Made by a program: the position numbers and the translations under genes
Assembly (NCBI GenBank): GCA_028716265.1
Contig: JAQUQD010000010.1
Span: forward strand, 1-55,402
Direction: 5' to 3'
Origin: Bacteroidales bacterium
Lineage (GTDB): Bacteria; Bacteroidota; Bacteroidia; Bacteroidales; JAGONC01
DNA length: 55,402 nucleotides
Part shown: in pieces, positions 34,798 through 46,725 of the stretch
Numbering within the stretch: the stretch's first letter is position 1
How the letters are laid out: each line of letters opens with the position of its first letter
The notes under the pieces: generated by a model
The model's database searches: none
What the model was told of the DNA's origin: nothing
The model's input: only the letters and a program-made list of their open reading frames with translations

Positions 34798-36723
34798 CTA
34801 CTTGAAGCCCCCCGTAAAGATATTGATGGTTCCCTTGTAGGTTTCCATTTCGAAGTATCCCTTGCATTTGAGGATGAAAAAGTAGGTACCGTCGGAAAGG
34901 TTTCCGCCATCCCAGTCTCCGCTCGCGTAATTATTGGCTTCATATACCTTTTGTCCCCAGCGGTTGATGACGACCAGGGAGTTGGAAATGTATTTATCCA
35001 GTTCAGTGACGACGAATGTGTCGTTCACTCCATCGCCGTTTGGTGTGAAGACATTGGGGATCACCAGTTCAACCTCCTTGACATCAATCTCCTGGGCGAG
35101 GGAGTCGACACAGCCGTTTTCGGCCGTGACCGTAAGAACCACGTGATACATTTCCACCTTGTTAAATACATGTTCAGGACTCTCAAGAGAGGATTTATCT
35201 CCATCGCCGAAGTCCCATGACCAGCCGGAGGCGTTTTGGGTTTCGCTGACAAAGCTCACCACGGGATTCTGGTAGTAGACTTCTTCAGGTGTATAGGTGA
35301 AGCTGACTTCAGGTGCAGGTAATGCCTCCACTTCGAATGTATCTTCCACCCGGCAGGCCAGGCTGTCTGTCGCTGCAATGGAGTAATTGATGCTGTCGAC
35401 CAGTCCCAGGGCCAGGGTGTCGCCCTGCAGAAACTTTATATCCTTGTCCCATTCCAGGCTGTAGGGAGCAGTGCCTCCCGTTACTTTTGCCAGGACTTTC
35501 GCCTTGGCTTCCCCGGGACAGCCCTTGTCGATCTGTTCCAGGGTGATTTTCATTGAAGGATTGACATCCACACGGACGCTGTCGGTACATGCATACAAGC
35601 CATCGGTGACAGTGGCGTAATACGATGTGGCAGTCTCGGGGGAAACGGTGATAACGGAGGCTGTGTCACCCGTATCCCAGGAATAGGTATAGTTGAAGAC
35701 TGATCCCGACTGGATCAGGTTGTGCAGTTGCAGGGAGTCCAGGATGCAGCTATACACGTTCACTTCGTCGATCCGTCCGATCAGATAGGATGTGGACGTT
35801 ATCAGGCTTTGTGTCCTGCCAAAATAAAGAAAACGGTTATCCGTTGAAACGATTTGTCCGGTGGTTACCGAACTCCCCTGCCTGATGCCATCGATCCATA
35901 TCTCGTTTGGAGAACCGGCCGTATTAAAGACCGCATAGAGATGGTGCCATGTTTCGAAGGAGGGATTTGTGTCGGAAATCAGCGAAAAATTGTTCGGAGA
36001 ACCGGCTCCTTCAAAATGACTGAGTTGCACTTTGCCCAATTTGCCGGAGGTGACATAATCCTCCCTTATCCCCAGAACCTGGACCATGGCCTGACCGTTG
36101 GCAAAATCGAACAGTGTCGGGGATTCGTTCTCAGGGTACCAGAAGCTGGTATCAGGTAGACGGAACCACATGGCAACCGAAAACACAGACTGTATATCTG
36201 GAAGGGTGGCGATCATATAACTGTTCTGGCCATTGAAGCTCAGGGCGCTTTCCTGGTTGTTGAACCGGTCGGGAACAAGGGTTGCGTCGAAGGAATAGCC
36301 ATGGTTCTCTTTTCCACTGTAATCCCTTGTATTTCCATTGAAGGGATAATAGGCCACCTGGCATTCAGGAAGTTTTTGCTGCACCGAGAGCGTGATGTCC
36401 TCCCCGTAGCAAAGGATGGTGTCCGGTTGAAGAATTTCCGCCCAGATCAGACTCACATACACTGAATCCGAAAAGCTGGTCCCGGAACCATCCACGACTG
36501 TGACTCGATAGTCTCCGGTTTGGGATGTCCAGATCCCGCTGGCAGACTCACCCGTGTTCCATGAATAGGAAGCATACCCCATACCGGCATCTATGTACAG
36601 GCTGTCGATGTTACAGTAATGAGCACTGTCGGCCTGAAAGATTAAAATCGTATCTGATCTTGTCTGTGCAGATACAGCGATCATGGTACCGGTCAACAGC
36701 AGCAGTAGACAGAATCTCTTCAT
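34798..36723 (-). CDS. Secreted LamG/PKD protein with type B T9SS C-terminal domain
   Basis: A 641-residue exported protein. Signal peptide 1-19 (ending AVSA); an Ig-like segment with SYSWNTGE; a LamG/concanavalin-like domain (about 125-340); a second Ig-like stretch with YSWDTGD; a PKD domain (about 470-550, GWSWDFGDGDKSS); and a gliding-motility-associated C-terminal domain starting IPNVFTPNGDGVNDTF, with NRWGQKVYE and DGTYFF. That last domain is the type B sorting signal for the type IX secretion system, so the protein should reach the cell surface or medium. LamG and PKD suggest binding to glycans or particles. Convergent with rex. Confidence 0.92.
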   Translation of the reverse strand: MKRFCLLLLLTGTMIAVSAQTRSDTILIFQADSAHYCNIDSLYIDAGMGYASYSWNTGESASGIWTSQTGDYRVTVVDGSGTSFSDSVYVSLIWAEILQPDTILCYGEDITLSVQQKLPECQVAYYPFNGNTRDYSGKENHGYSFDATLVPDRFNNQESALSFNGQNSYMIATLPDIQSVFSVAMWFRLPDTSFWYPENESPTLFDFANGQAMVQVLGIREDYVTSGKLGKVQLSHFEGAGSPNNFSLISDTNPSFETWHHLYAVFNTAGSPNEIWIDGIRQGSSVTTGQIVSTDNRFLYFGRTQSLITSTSYLIGRIDEVNVYSCILDSLQLHNLIQSGSVFNYTYSWDTGDTASVITVSPETATSYYATVTDGLYACTDSVRVDVNPSMKITLEQIDKGCPGEAKAKVLAKVTGGTAPYSLEWDKDIKFLQGDTLALGLVDSINYSIAATDSLACRVEDTFEVEALPAPEVSFTYTPEEVYYQNPVVSFVSETQNASGWSWDFGDGDKSSLESPEHVFNKVEMYHVVLTVTAENGCVDSLAQEIDVKEVELVIPNVFTPNGDGVNDTFVVTELDKYISNSLVVINRWGQKVYEANNYASGDWDGGNLSDGTYFFILKCKGYFEMETYKGTINIFTGGFK

Positions 36724-36889
36724 CAGGGTTTACCTAGTTGAGGGGGCAAAATTAGTAAAAAGATGTCAGAAGGATAACGCCGTTGTGAAAGATATGTTAT
36801 CGGCGGACTGCCAATTTTGCAGCAACCGGCCCGTCCAGGGCTGTGGCAGGAATATTGATCAGCAGGGTGTCAACAAAAAGCAAACGATC

Positions 36890-39489
<2,600 letters not shown>

Positions 39490-39493
<4 letters not shown>

Positions 39494-40140
39494 CATCAGA
39501 AAACAATCAGGTAAAGGTCATTCTTTGGGATTGGAACGGAACGCTTCTCGATGATGTGGAAGTATGCATTGCCTCCATGAATGCCATGCTGTGCTCCAGA
39601 AACATGCCTGAACTTACCCTCGACCGTTACCGGGAGGTGTTCACCTTTCCTGTGATCAATTATTACCGGCGGATCGGGTGGGATATGGATAAGGAATCCT
39701 GGGACGACCTGGCGATGGAGTTCATCGGGCTTTATCTGAAAAAGCTCCCACAGGCACCCCTCCATACTGACGCCTTTCCCGTACTGGATTACCTTGATGG
39801 GAAAAAGATCCGGCAGGTCATCATCTCGGCTATGGAACAGAACGCACTGATGGATTCAGTCGAACAGAAAGGCATCGGCAGGTTTTTTGAAAAAGTGGAA
39901 GGAATAGGTGATCATTATGCCTTCAGCAAAGCGGATATCGCATCAAGAACCATCCGGGACCTGAACGTCAGTCCATCCTCAGCCTGCCTCATTGGCGACA
40001 CCCTGCACGACCTTGAAGTGGCACATCATATTTCATGCGACTGCATACTTGTTGCTAACGGTCATCAGACGAAAGAACGGTTAACTGCAATGCATGGCTG
40101 TGTGATCGACAACCTGACGGAAATACAAAGGTTCTTTTAA
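39490..40140 (+). CDS. HAD-family phosphatase (phosphoglycolate phosphatase-like)
   Basis: A 216-residue haloacid dehalogenase-fold hydrolase with motif I LWDWNGTLLDD (the first Asp is the nucleophile; Trp-Asn replaces the usual Asp-Gly context), a helical cap (about 20-85), motif II VIISAME and motif IV GDTLHDLEVA. The cap type is that of phosphoglycolate phosphatase and related sugar-phosphate phosphatases; the substrate cannot be fixed. ATGA overlap with clpB indicates translational coupling. Confidence 0.85.
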
Positions 40141-40164
40141 AAAGCAGAAGAAAACGAGAGCCTG

Positions 40165-40908
40165 TCAGGGTTCATCCTCAATTTCAATATAGACCACCTC
40201 GCTGATCAGGTAACCGTTTCTGAACTGGCAGACTTTCTGCAGGCGGCCGTCCTCCATGTAATACTTCCACTCGCCCTCTCGCTTATCGTTCTCATACTGT
40301 CCCCTGACCATCAACTGTTCATTGGGGAAAAACAGGCTGAACTCTCCGTTCCGGAGGTCATTGGTGTAAAAAGCAATAAGTTTTCGCGTACCGTCAGAGT
40401 AGTACTGGTTCCAGGGTCCTTCTTTTCTGCCCTGTTTCCAGTAAAACTCTTCGGATGTCACTCCGTTCATGTAATAGGTTCTCCATATTCCCGTACTGAT
40501 CCCATTGTTATAACGTTCCTCTGAGATAAGCGTCCCTTCTTCATCATAATAGGTCCAGACACTGTCCTTTTTGGTTTCAAAATAATTGCCCTGCGCCATT
40601 TTCTGTCCATTCTCATAATAGATGACCGTCCTTTCCTGTATTCCGGGGACTGTATGGTTAGAAACAGCTTTTACCTTTCCACTGGGATAATAATATGTAA
40701 ACGTACCGACAGGCAAGTCCATCTCAAACACTCCGGAGTAGATCAGGGCGGCCAGTGAATCACGCTTTTCCCACAAACCTTGTTTTCTCCCTTCATCATC
40801 CCGCTGGTTGAGACCATTTTGCCCGGAAGCGTATACTGCATAAAAGAACGACAGAATGAGCAGGAAACCAGACCGCAGGGAAAGATTTAATCGTATTGGC
40901 ATCATCAT
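40165..40908 (-). CDS. Exported MORN-repeat (YwqK-like) protein
   Basis: A 247-residue protein with a signal sequence (hydrophobic 12-26) and about eight MORN-like repeats of the form G-x-W-x-x-Y-Y-x-x-G-x-x (for example GIWRTYYMNG, GPWNQYYSDG, GEWKYYMEDG). In Bacteroidota such proteins are often labelled toxin-antitoxin YwqK-family antitoxin, which is not supported here: there is no toxin gene beside it and the protein is exported. A structural or envelope role is more likely. It converges on the HAD gene. Confidence 0.8.
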   Translation of the reverse strand: MMMPIRLNLSLRSGFLLILSFFYAVYASGQNGLNQRDDEGRKQGLWEKRDSLAALIYSGVFEMDLPVGTFTYYYPSGKVKAVSNHTVPGIQERTVIYYENGQKMAQGNYFETKKDSVWTYYDEEGTLISEERYNNGISTGIWRTYYMNGVTSEEFYWKQGRKEGPWNQYYSDGTRKLIAFYTNDLRNGEFSLFFPNEQLMVRGQYENDKREGEWKYYMEDGRLQKVCQFRNGYLISEVVYIEIEDEP

Positions 40909-40967
40909 CCTATTTCCAGTTTAACGAAAATGGTGGGTGTTTATTTAAGTTTCATTGAATTTTGGGA

Positions 40968-40975
40968 TAATTTTG
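40968..40975 (+). promoter_or_regulatory. -7 element TAATTTTG of recR
   Basis: Perfect TAnnTTTG followed by CAAA, 56 bases before the GTG start of recR. Confidence 0.6.
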
Positions 40976-41031
40976 CAAATAAAAGAATTTTTCAGCATTC
41001 CATCTGGTATCTGTTGCTCAATACTTAATTT

Positions 41032-41652
41032 GTGGAAACATATCCTTCAAAGCTTCTTGAGGACGCTGTAAAAGAGTTATCCAAACTCCCCGGGATCGGC
41101 AAGCGGACCGCTCTTCGCCTGGTGTTGCACCTTCTCCGGGAGAATCTTCAGGTATCCGAAGCGCTCGCCGGGGCGTTGATCCGGCTGAGACAGGAGATAC
41201 GGTACTGCAGCCAGTGCCATCATATTTCCGATGCCGATACATGTGCTGTCTGTTCCAATCCCAAACGCAACCATTCGATCCTCTGTGTCGTTGAGGACTC
41301 CCGCGATGTGCTGGCCATTGAGAACACAGCGCAGTACAATGGCATCTATCACATCCTGGGGGGCATCATCTCCCCTGTTGACGGCATCGGCCCTCACGAC
41401 CTGAACATTGATTCCCTCGAGCAAAGAGTCCGTGAACAAGCCATCGAAGAGGTGATCTTCGCCCTGCCGGCCACCATCGAAGGCGATACCACAAATTTTT
41501 ACATATATAAGCGGTTGCAGAATTATCGCTTAAGGTTTTCGATGATCGCAAGAGGTGTGGCAGTGGGAGACGACCTGGAATATATTGACGAGCTAACCCT
41601 GGGGCGTTCCATTACCAACAGGACACGGTACGAGGGTCCTCTTTCCAAATAA
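41032..41652 (+). CDS. recR: Recombination mediator RecR
   Basis: A 206-residue RecR, which with RecO loads RecA at single-strand gaps. A helix-hairpin-helix segment (SKLPGIGKRTALRLVLHLL), a zinc finger (CSQC...CAVC) and a Toprim domain (CVVEDSRDVLAIE...YHILGGIISPVDGIGP) are all present. It begins with GTG (METYPSKLLEDAV), the usual family start; no ATG is available upstream of the conserved region. Confidence 0.96.
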   Translation: METYPSKLLEDAVKELSKLPGIGKRTALRLVLHLLRENLQVSEALAGALIRLRQEIRYCSQCHHISDADTCAVCSNPKRNHSILCVVEDSRDVLAIENTAQYNGIYHILGGIISPVDGIGPHDLNIDSLEQRVREQAIEEVIFALPATIEGDTTNFYIYKRLQNYRLRFSMIARGVAVGDDLEYIDELTLGRSITNRTRYEGPLSK

Positions 41653-41660
41653 TCCATGCA

Positions 41661-41957
41661 TCAAAACTTTATACCTTCGGCCGGAGATTGATCAGCTATT
41701 GTTTCTTCGGTTTCATCAAACAATGCAAGCTGCTTCTCAGTAACATAATACTCATCCGGGACGCTCCGTGCAAAACCTTCCGTGTATTTCCGGATACATT
41801 TCTTAATCAATTTCACCGGGGTTGTATGACGAGCCTGACAGTAATTTTCAAGGGATTGTTTCTGACGCGGGGATAATTTGAGCTCGATGGTCCTGAATCT
41901 AACGCGTTTACGTTTTCGCATCCGTTTGATCAAATTGGTTCCTGAAGAATAGACCAT
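41661..41957 (-). CDS. Small basic conserved-type protein
   Basis: A 98-residue protein with no signal peptide or membrane helix. The N-terminal third is strongly basic (MRKRKRVRFRTIELKLS) and is followed by a predicted helix-turn-helix-like stretch (PRQKQSLENYCQARHTTPVKLIKKCIRKY) and an acidic tail. The basic beta-like strand followed by helices resembles ribbon-helix-helix DNA-binding proteins, but I would not call it a regulator on this evidence. The Met at residue 13 is another possible start. It lies tail to tail with recR, eight bases apart. Confidence 0.6.
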   Translation of the reverse strand: MVYSSGTNLIKRMRKRKRVRFRTIELKLSPRQKQSLENYCQARHTTPVKLIKKCIRKYTEGFARSVPDEYYVTEKQLALFDETEETIADQSPAEGIKF

Positions 41958-42050
41958 GCTAACTTACAGTGATTAATCCATTTAACAGCATGGATGTTAA
42001 AAAAACAATGCACAGAGGATTGTTGATAACCTGAGATTGGCTGTTCAGCG

Positions 42051-43163
42051 TCAGAATCCAAAGATCTCCTCCAGCTTGCTTCGCAGGGCTGAGCCCCGGA
42101 GCTCGCGGGCGATGATGCGGCCATCCCTGTCGATCAAAACAGAGAAGGGTATGGAACGAACAGCGTAAGTCATTGCTATCGGCGACTCCCATTTTTTGAG
42201 ATCACTCACGTGCGTCCACGTAAGGCTATCACTCTCAATGGCTTTCAGCCAATTTTCCCGTTTATCATCGAGTGAAACACCAAATATTTCGAATCCGCTT
42301 GGATGGTATTTCTGATACATGGCGACCACATTGGGATTTTCACGTCTGCAGGGGCCGCACCAGGCTGCCCAGAAATCAATAAGGACGATCTTGCCCCTGA
42401 GGTCATCCAATGAAGCAGTATCACCGCTGGGTGTAGGCCCGACGATATCCGGTGCCATCAACCCCGGACGGATGTATCGCCTGGCAGTTACCGCATAATG
42501 TAATTCCCTTACATAAGCATTGTTAGGATATCTGACATACAGGGAATCATCCATGCGGGTGAATGTACTGAAAAAGTCGTCAATAGGCAACCGGTTGGAA
42601 TAAAATAAACAGGACGGTGATGAAGGATGTTCCTCAAAGAAAGTCTGGAGGAATATTTTCAGGGAATCGTCTGTCTGTTTGTACAGTTCCTTTAGTCCTG
42701 ACTGGTCTTCCTGATGGGTGGTGTCGGTAAGCTTGACCAGGTTCGATTGCCTGCGTATAGAATCCAGCCGGTGGTCATAGGGCCGTACCTGCTGACTGAG
42801 TGTCTGCAGCAAGGAACTGTGCGGTGAGCCTTCGATGACAGGATCTTTTGCCAGTGCACTGGCACGACCGGTTATCCTGATCTGCTCGCGTGGTAAAATA
42901 ACCAGAACCAGGTAATTTGTTGCATCCAGCTTCAATTTTGCAAAAGTCAGGGTTTTGACAGGAAATTCCATTCTGAACTGGCCATTGGCATTGATCGAGC
43001 AGCTGTCGATCGTTTTTGGCCGGCGATCGAAATTTTCAACATAGATGGTTCGATAAAGAGAATCCATCTGAAGATCTCCGGTAACGATGACGTTTAAATT
43101 CTGCGCTGAAAGAAGCATGCTGCTCAGGGAAAAAATCAGCAGCATAACAATTAAATTCCTCAT
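42051..43163 (-). CDS. Exported TlpA-like thioredoxin with DUF4369-like domain
   Basis: A 370-residue exported thiol-disulfide protein. Signal peptide 1-20; an N-terminal beta-rich DUF4369-like domain (about 22-110), a helical linker, and a TlpA/ResA-type thioredoxin domain (about 235-370) with the active site WCGPC in FWAAWCGPCRREN. The cis-Pro loop reads RSIPFSVLIDRDG. Such proteins act in the periplasm as disulfide reductases, for example in cytochrome maturation; the partner is unknown. No lipobox is evident. Confidence 0.88.
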   Translation of the reverse strand: MRNLIVMLLIFSLSSMLLSAQNLNVIVTGDLQMDSLYRTIYVENFDRRPKTIDSCSINANGQFRMEFPVKTLTFAKLKLDATNYLVLVILPREQIRITGRASALAKDPVIEGSPHSSLLQTLSQQVRPYDHRLDSIRRQSNLVKLTDTTHQEDQSGLKELYKQTDDSLKIFLQTFFEEHPSSPSCLFYSNRLPIDDFFSTFTRMDDSLYVRYPNNAYVRELHYAVTARRYIRPGLMAPDIVGPTPSGDTASLDDLRGKIVLIDFWAAWCGPCRRENPNVVAMYQKYHPSGFEIFGVSLDDKRENWLKAIESDSLTWTHVSDLKKWESPIAMTYAVRSIPFSVLIDRDGRIIARELRGSALRSKLEEIFGF

Positions 43164-43322
43164 TACGTGTCAATTAGACATAAAATTAATGACATTATTG
43201 AAGGGCAAATTTACGCTTTTTACGATCTGGAAAAGTTTTAATTAACAACTTAATAACACAGGTTCCCAACTGACCGTTAACATTTAGTTGTCAGCCAGTC
43301 TCAACCATGACGTTTATTATAT

Positions 43323-43330
43323 TAATTTTG
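43323..43330 (+). promoter_or_regulatory. -7 element TAATTTTG of dnaB
   Basis: Perfect TAnnTTTG ending only four bases before the ATG at 43335. Transcription would start at or beside that ATG, so the mRNA is leaderless or translation starts at the in-frame ATG 43344. Confidence 0.6.
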
Positions 43331-43334
43331 AGAC

Positions 43335-44867
43335 ATGGCAGAAATGAAAAAGAATACAGACCGGACCCGGCTCAGGAATGTACCAAAAGCAACTGTCACC
43401 CAGACGGTTATTGATCAGGGCAAGCTGCCTCCGCAGGCGGTGGACTTGGAAGAAGCTGTGCTGGGCGCATTGATGCTTGAAAAAGATGCGCTGGCAGCAG
43501 TCATCGACATCCTGAAACCTGAAATTTTCTACAAGGACGCTCACCAGTTGATCTTCAGCGCGATACAGAGGCTTTTTTCCAAATCAGAACCGATAGATAT
43601 CCTTACAGTCACCAATGAGCTGAAGCAAAGCGGCGAGCTGGAGATCGTAGGCGGGCCTTTTTACATCACCCAGCTGACCAACCGGGTGGCGTCGGCGGCC
43701 AACGTAGAGTACCATGCCCGCATCCTGCTTCAGAAATACATCCAGCGTTCCCTGATCGGTATCTCGACGGAGATCATCCACGATGCCTATGAGGACACGA
43801 CCGATGTTTTCGACCTTTTGGACAAAGCTGAATCCCATTTGTTTGACCTGAGCGAGCAGAACCTGCGCCGCAACTTTGCCGAGATGCAGTCGTTGGTCCA
43901 CCTGGCTATCAACGAGATCCAGGCAGCCCGTGAGCATGTGGAGGGTATCAGCGGTGTGCCGTCGGGCTTTACCGAGCTGGACCGGGTGACCTCCGGATGG
44001 CAGAAATCCGACCTCATCATCCTGGCTTCACGGCCCGGCATGGGAAAGACTGCATTCGCCCTTTCGATGGCCCGGAACGTCGCCGTCGGTTTCAAACGAC
44101 CGGTCGCCATTTTCTCCATGGAAATGTCGTCCCTGCAGCTTGTCACCAGGCTGATATCCAGTGAGACCCAGTTGCCGGTGGAGAAGCTGCGGAAAGGTAA
44201 CCTTGAAGGGTACGAATGGGAACAATTGAATGCCAAGATCGGCAACCTCATCGACGCTCCCCTGTTCATTGACGACACCCCCGCCCTGTCCATCTTCGAA
44301 TTAAGGGCGAAATGCAGACGGTTGAAGGCACAGCACGACGTCCAGCTGATCATCCTGGACTATCTCCAGCTCATGTCAAGTCCTTCCGAAGGACGAGGCA
44401 ACCGTGAGCAGGAGATCAGCAATATCTCCAGGTCGATGAAGAGCCTGGCTAAGGAGCTGCGCGTTCCGATCATCGCCCTGTCGCAGCTCAGCCGCGCGGT
44501 GGAAACCAGGGGCGGTACCAAAAGGCCCATCCTTTCCGACCTTCGTGAATCAGGCGCCATTGAGCAGGACGCCGATATTGTGCTTTTCCTATACCGGCCC
44601 GAATATTATAAAATCACTGAAGATGACCAGGGTAATTCTACGCTCGGACAGGCTGAGCTCAGTATCGCCAAGCACCGCAACGGCGCACTAAAAGATATCA
44701 ATCTGCGTTTTATATCCAAGTATGCCAAATTCACGGATCTGGCAGCACCTGAGATGGAAATTGCAGCAGCCTCCGGGACTGAACTCAACTTCCAGCCTTC
44801 GGGCAGCAGTTACACTATGCCAAGCAAGATGAATAACATGGAGGAGGAGGAAGGAGCCCCATTTTAA
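43335..44867 (+). CDS. dnaB: Replicative DNA helicase DnaB
   Basis: A 510-residue DnaB. The N-terminal helical domain (about 25-130; PPQAVDLEEAVLGALMLE) and the RecA-like ATPase domain with Walker A SRPGMGKTAFALSM, Walker B LIILDYLQLM and the LSQLSRAVETR segment with GAIEQDADIVLFLYRPEYY are all complete. It unwinds DNA at the replication fork as a hexamer. No intein interrupts it. The start could be 43335 or 43344 (see promoter). The next gene begins five bases downstream. Confidence 0.96.
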   Translation: MAEMKKNTDRTRLRNVPKATVTQTVIDQGKLPPQAVDLEEAVLGALMLEKDALAAVIDILKPEIFYKDAHQLIFSAIQRLFSKSEPIDILTVTNELKQSGELEIVGGPFYITQLTNRVASAANVEYHARILLQKYIQRSLIGISTEIIHDAYEDTTDVFDLLDKAESHLFDLSEQNLRRNFAEMQSLVHLAINEIQAAREHVEGISGVPSGFTELDRVTSGWQKSDLIILASRPGMGKTAFALSMARNVAVGFKRPVAIFSMEMSSLQLVTRLISSETQLPVEKLRKGNLEGYEWEQLNAKIGNLIDAPLFIDDTPALSIFELRAKCRRLKAQHDVQLIILDYLQLMSSPSEGRGNREQEISNISRSMKSLAKELRVPIIALSQLSRAVETRGGTKRPILSDLRESGAIEQDADIVLFLYRPEYYKITEDDQGNSTLGQAELSIAKHRNGALKDINLRFISKYAKFTDLAAPEMEIAAASGTELNFQPSGSSYTMPSKMNNMEEEEGAPF

Positions 44868-44872
44868 TTCAT

Positions 44873-46129
44873 ATGAAAAAATTTGCCGTTATCTTGATCT
44901 TCACCCTTCAGGTGATGATGCTTCATGCTGCCTACATCCTGATCCCCATGGATGAGACACAGAAGAACCACCTGAAAGCCTATGGAATCGCCTTCTGGGT
45001 GCTGGAACAGGATGTGGAGGTGGATTGGCTTCTGAACTTCAAGGGAGGAAGTTTCATGTGCGCATTCCATGAGCTCATTGAAAGTGAATGCGTCATTCGT
45101 GGCGTCAGTTATCAGGTGATCGCCGATGCCCAGTCCACTGCCATCTTGATGGAGATTGCCGATCCCCAGGTCAATATGGATGTGGTGAAGCTCCAGAAAG
45201 CCCCCAGGGTGGCCGTGTATTCCCCCAAGAACAAGCAGCCCTGGGATGATGCGGTCACCCTTGCCCTGACCTACGCAGAAATCCCATACGACGTCGTCTA
45301 TGACGAGGAGGTCATGGCGGGCGTATTGCCCATGTACGACTGGCTTCACCTGCATCATGAGGATTTCACAGGGCAATACGGAAAATTCTGGCGGGCGTTC
45401 AGGGGAGTGGCCTGGTACGAAGAAGATGTCATGGTATCCGAAGCCACCGCACGCGCGCTGGGCTTCAGCAAAGTGTCGGAATGCAAGCTGGAGGTGGCGA
45501 AAAAGATTCGTGATTTCGTAGCGGGCGGGGGCTATCTTTTTGCCATGTGTTCTGCTCCCGACAGCTTCGACGTGGCACTGGCAGCCGACGGCGTCGATAT
45601 CTGCGATGTCATGTTCGACGGCGACCCGATGGACCCCGACGCCCAGCAAAAACTCAACTACGAGAACTGCTTTGCCTTCACAGGATTTACCATCAGCGCC
45701 AATCCATTCGAGTACGAAATCTCATCCATCGATGTGACCGATTCACGGCGCGTGCCGCGAAACAGCGACTTCTTTCTCCTGTTCGAATTTTCTGCCAAAT
45801 GGGATCCGGTCCCAACCATGTTGTGCCAGGATCACCGCATGATCATACCCGGTTTTATGGGCCAGTCGACCGCGTTCGACAAACGGTATCTAAAGCCCAA
45901 TGTTCTGATCATGGGCGAAAATAAAGCAGCCGGGGAAGCCCGTTACATACACGGGGAATTTGGCAATGGGACATGGACCTACCTGGGAGGGCATGATCCT
46001 GAGGATTATCAGCATCTTGTCGGGGATCCCCCCACCGACCTGAACCTTTATCCCAGCTCACCAGGATACCGCCTGATCCTGAACAACATTCTTTTCCCTG
46101 CAGCAAAGAAGAAAAAACTGAAAACGTAA
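44873..46129 (+). CDS. Exported protein of the group often labelled asparagine synthetase B
   Basis: A 418-residue protein with a signal peptide (1-19) and a mature start AYILIPMDETQKNHLKAYGIA. The central part (about 120-300) has an alpha/beta pattern resembling glutamine-amidotransferase-like or ThuA-like folds (VAVYSPKNKQPWDD, GGGYLFAMCSAPDS, GTWTYLGGHDPEDY). From memory, Bacteroidota databases often call such proteins asparagine synthetase B, but there is no N-terminal Cys nucleophile and no PP-loop (SGGxDS), and it is exported, so that function is very unlikely. Real role unknown. It follows dnaB by five bases, probably in one transcript. Confidence 0.75.
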   Translation: MKKFAVILIFTLQVMMLHAAYILIPMDETQKNHLKAYGIAFWVLEQDVEVDWLLNFKGGSFMCAFHELIESECVIRGVSYQVIADAQSTAILMEIADPQVNMDVVKLQKAPRVAVYSPKNKQPWDDAVTLALTYAEIPYDVVYDEEVMAGVLPMYDWLHLHHEDFTGQYGKFWRAFRGVAWYEEDVMVSEATARALGFSKVSECKLEVAKKIRDFVAGGGYLFAMCSAPDSFDVALAADGVDICDVMFDGDPMDPDAQQKLNYENCFAFTGFTISANPFEYEISSIDVTDSRRVPRNSDFFLLFEFSAKWDPVPTMLCQDHRMIIPGFMGQSTAFDKRYLKPNVLIMGENKAAGEARYIHGEFGNGTWTYLGGHDPEDYQHLVGDPPTDLNLYPSSPGYRLILNNILFPAAKKKKLKT

Positions 46130-46149
46130 ATCGTTGAACCAGGAATCGG

Positions 46150-46725
46150 TTAATAATTCAGCCAATCCATCAGGTAAATGAACTCCGTGCGGCTGACCTC
46201 ACCGTCAATGACGGCGATGACGTATTGATCTCAGTCCACCGGATTCATGAAAACAAAATCGACAACACCCTCCCCCATCCTGTCATCATCACGACTCAAG
46301 GAAACCGTGAGATCAAAGATCCCATCCCGGATATATGTGCAGTCTGCCTCCTTTATCAGCTTATAAAAACGCCTCGACGACAGACTGGAACTTCAGGCTG
46401 TCTGCTCTTATCGTTGCCCGTCGTACCCAAGTCGGCCAGGAACCTTTTGGGATACTCATCCGGCATGGAAGGATCCACGGCCACAATGCTTCGTTCATCC
46501 AAAAGGATCCCTCCGGATGGACAGACAACGAATCCTCAACAGATTTCGTCATCCCGTCGACATAGAAAAAAAGATGCAAACAGGTGACATGTGTCTGTAT
46601 GAAATCTTCATATACTGCGCTAAAATAATAGATAACAGGATCTTCGTCCCCGCAGCCTGGATGATTATCATTCCTGAAAGAATAAGGATGATCAGAAAAA
46701 ATACGAGGGTGGAGTGTCTTTCGTA
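46150..46725 (-). pseudogene. Decayed small exported or membrane protein gene
   Basis: No intact gene fits this interval, but stitched minus-strand frames give a protein-like sequence. In order: ERHSTLVFFLIILILSGMII, a hydrophobic N-terminus; then DEDPVIYYFSAVYEDFIQTH to DGMTKSVED; then ILLDERSIVAVDPSMPDEYP; then RRFYKLIKEADCTYIRDGIF to FVFMNPVD; a TGA stop at about 46228-46230; and DQYVIAVIDGEVSRTEFIYL ending at TAA 46150-46152. At least three frameshifts and one stop are needed. It follows folA directly. The family is not recognised. Confidence 0.7.

Noticed and set aside
36683..36889. N-terminal extension of clpB
   Set aside because: It overlaps the start of the divergent T9SS gene and does not resemble ClpB; the family starts at ATG 36890.
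40165..40908. Toxin-antitoxin system (YwqK label)
   Set aside because: The protein has a signal sequence and MORN-like repeats, and no toxin gene adjoins it.
46225..46587. A 120-codon plus-strand frame
   Set aside because: Its translation is low in structure and rich in Ser, Arg and Thr, while the minus strand shows pieces of a real protein. It is treated as chance over a pseudogene.
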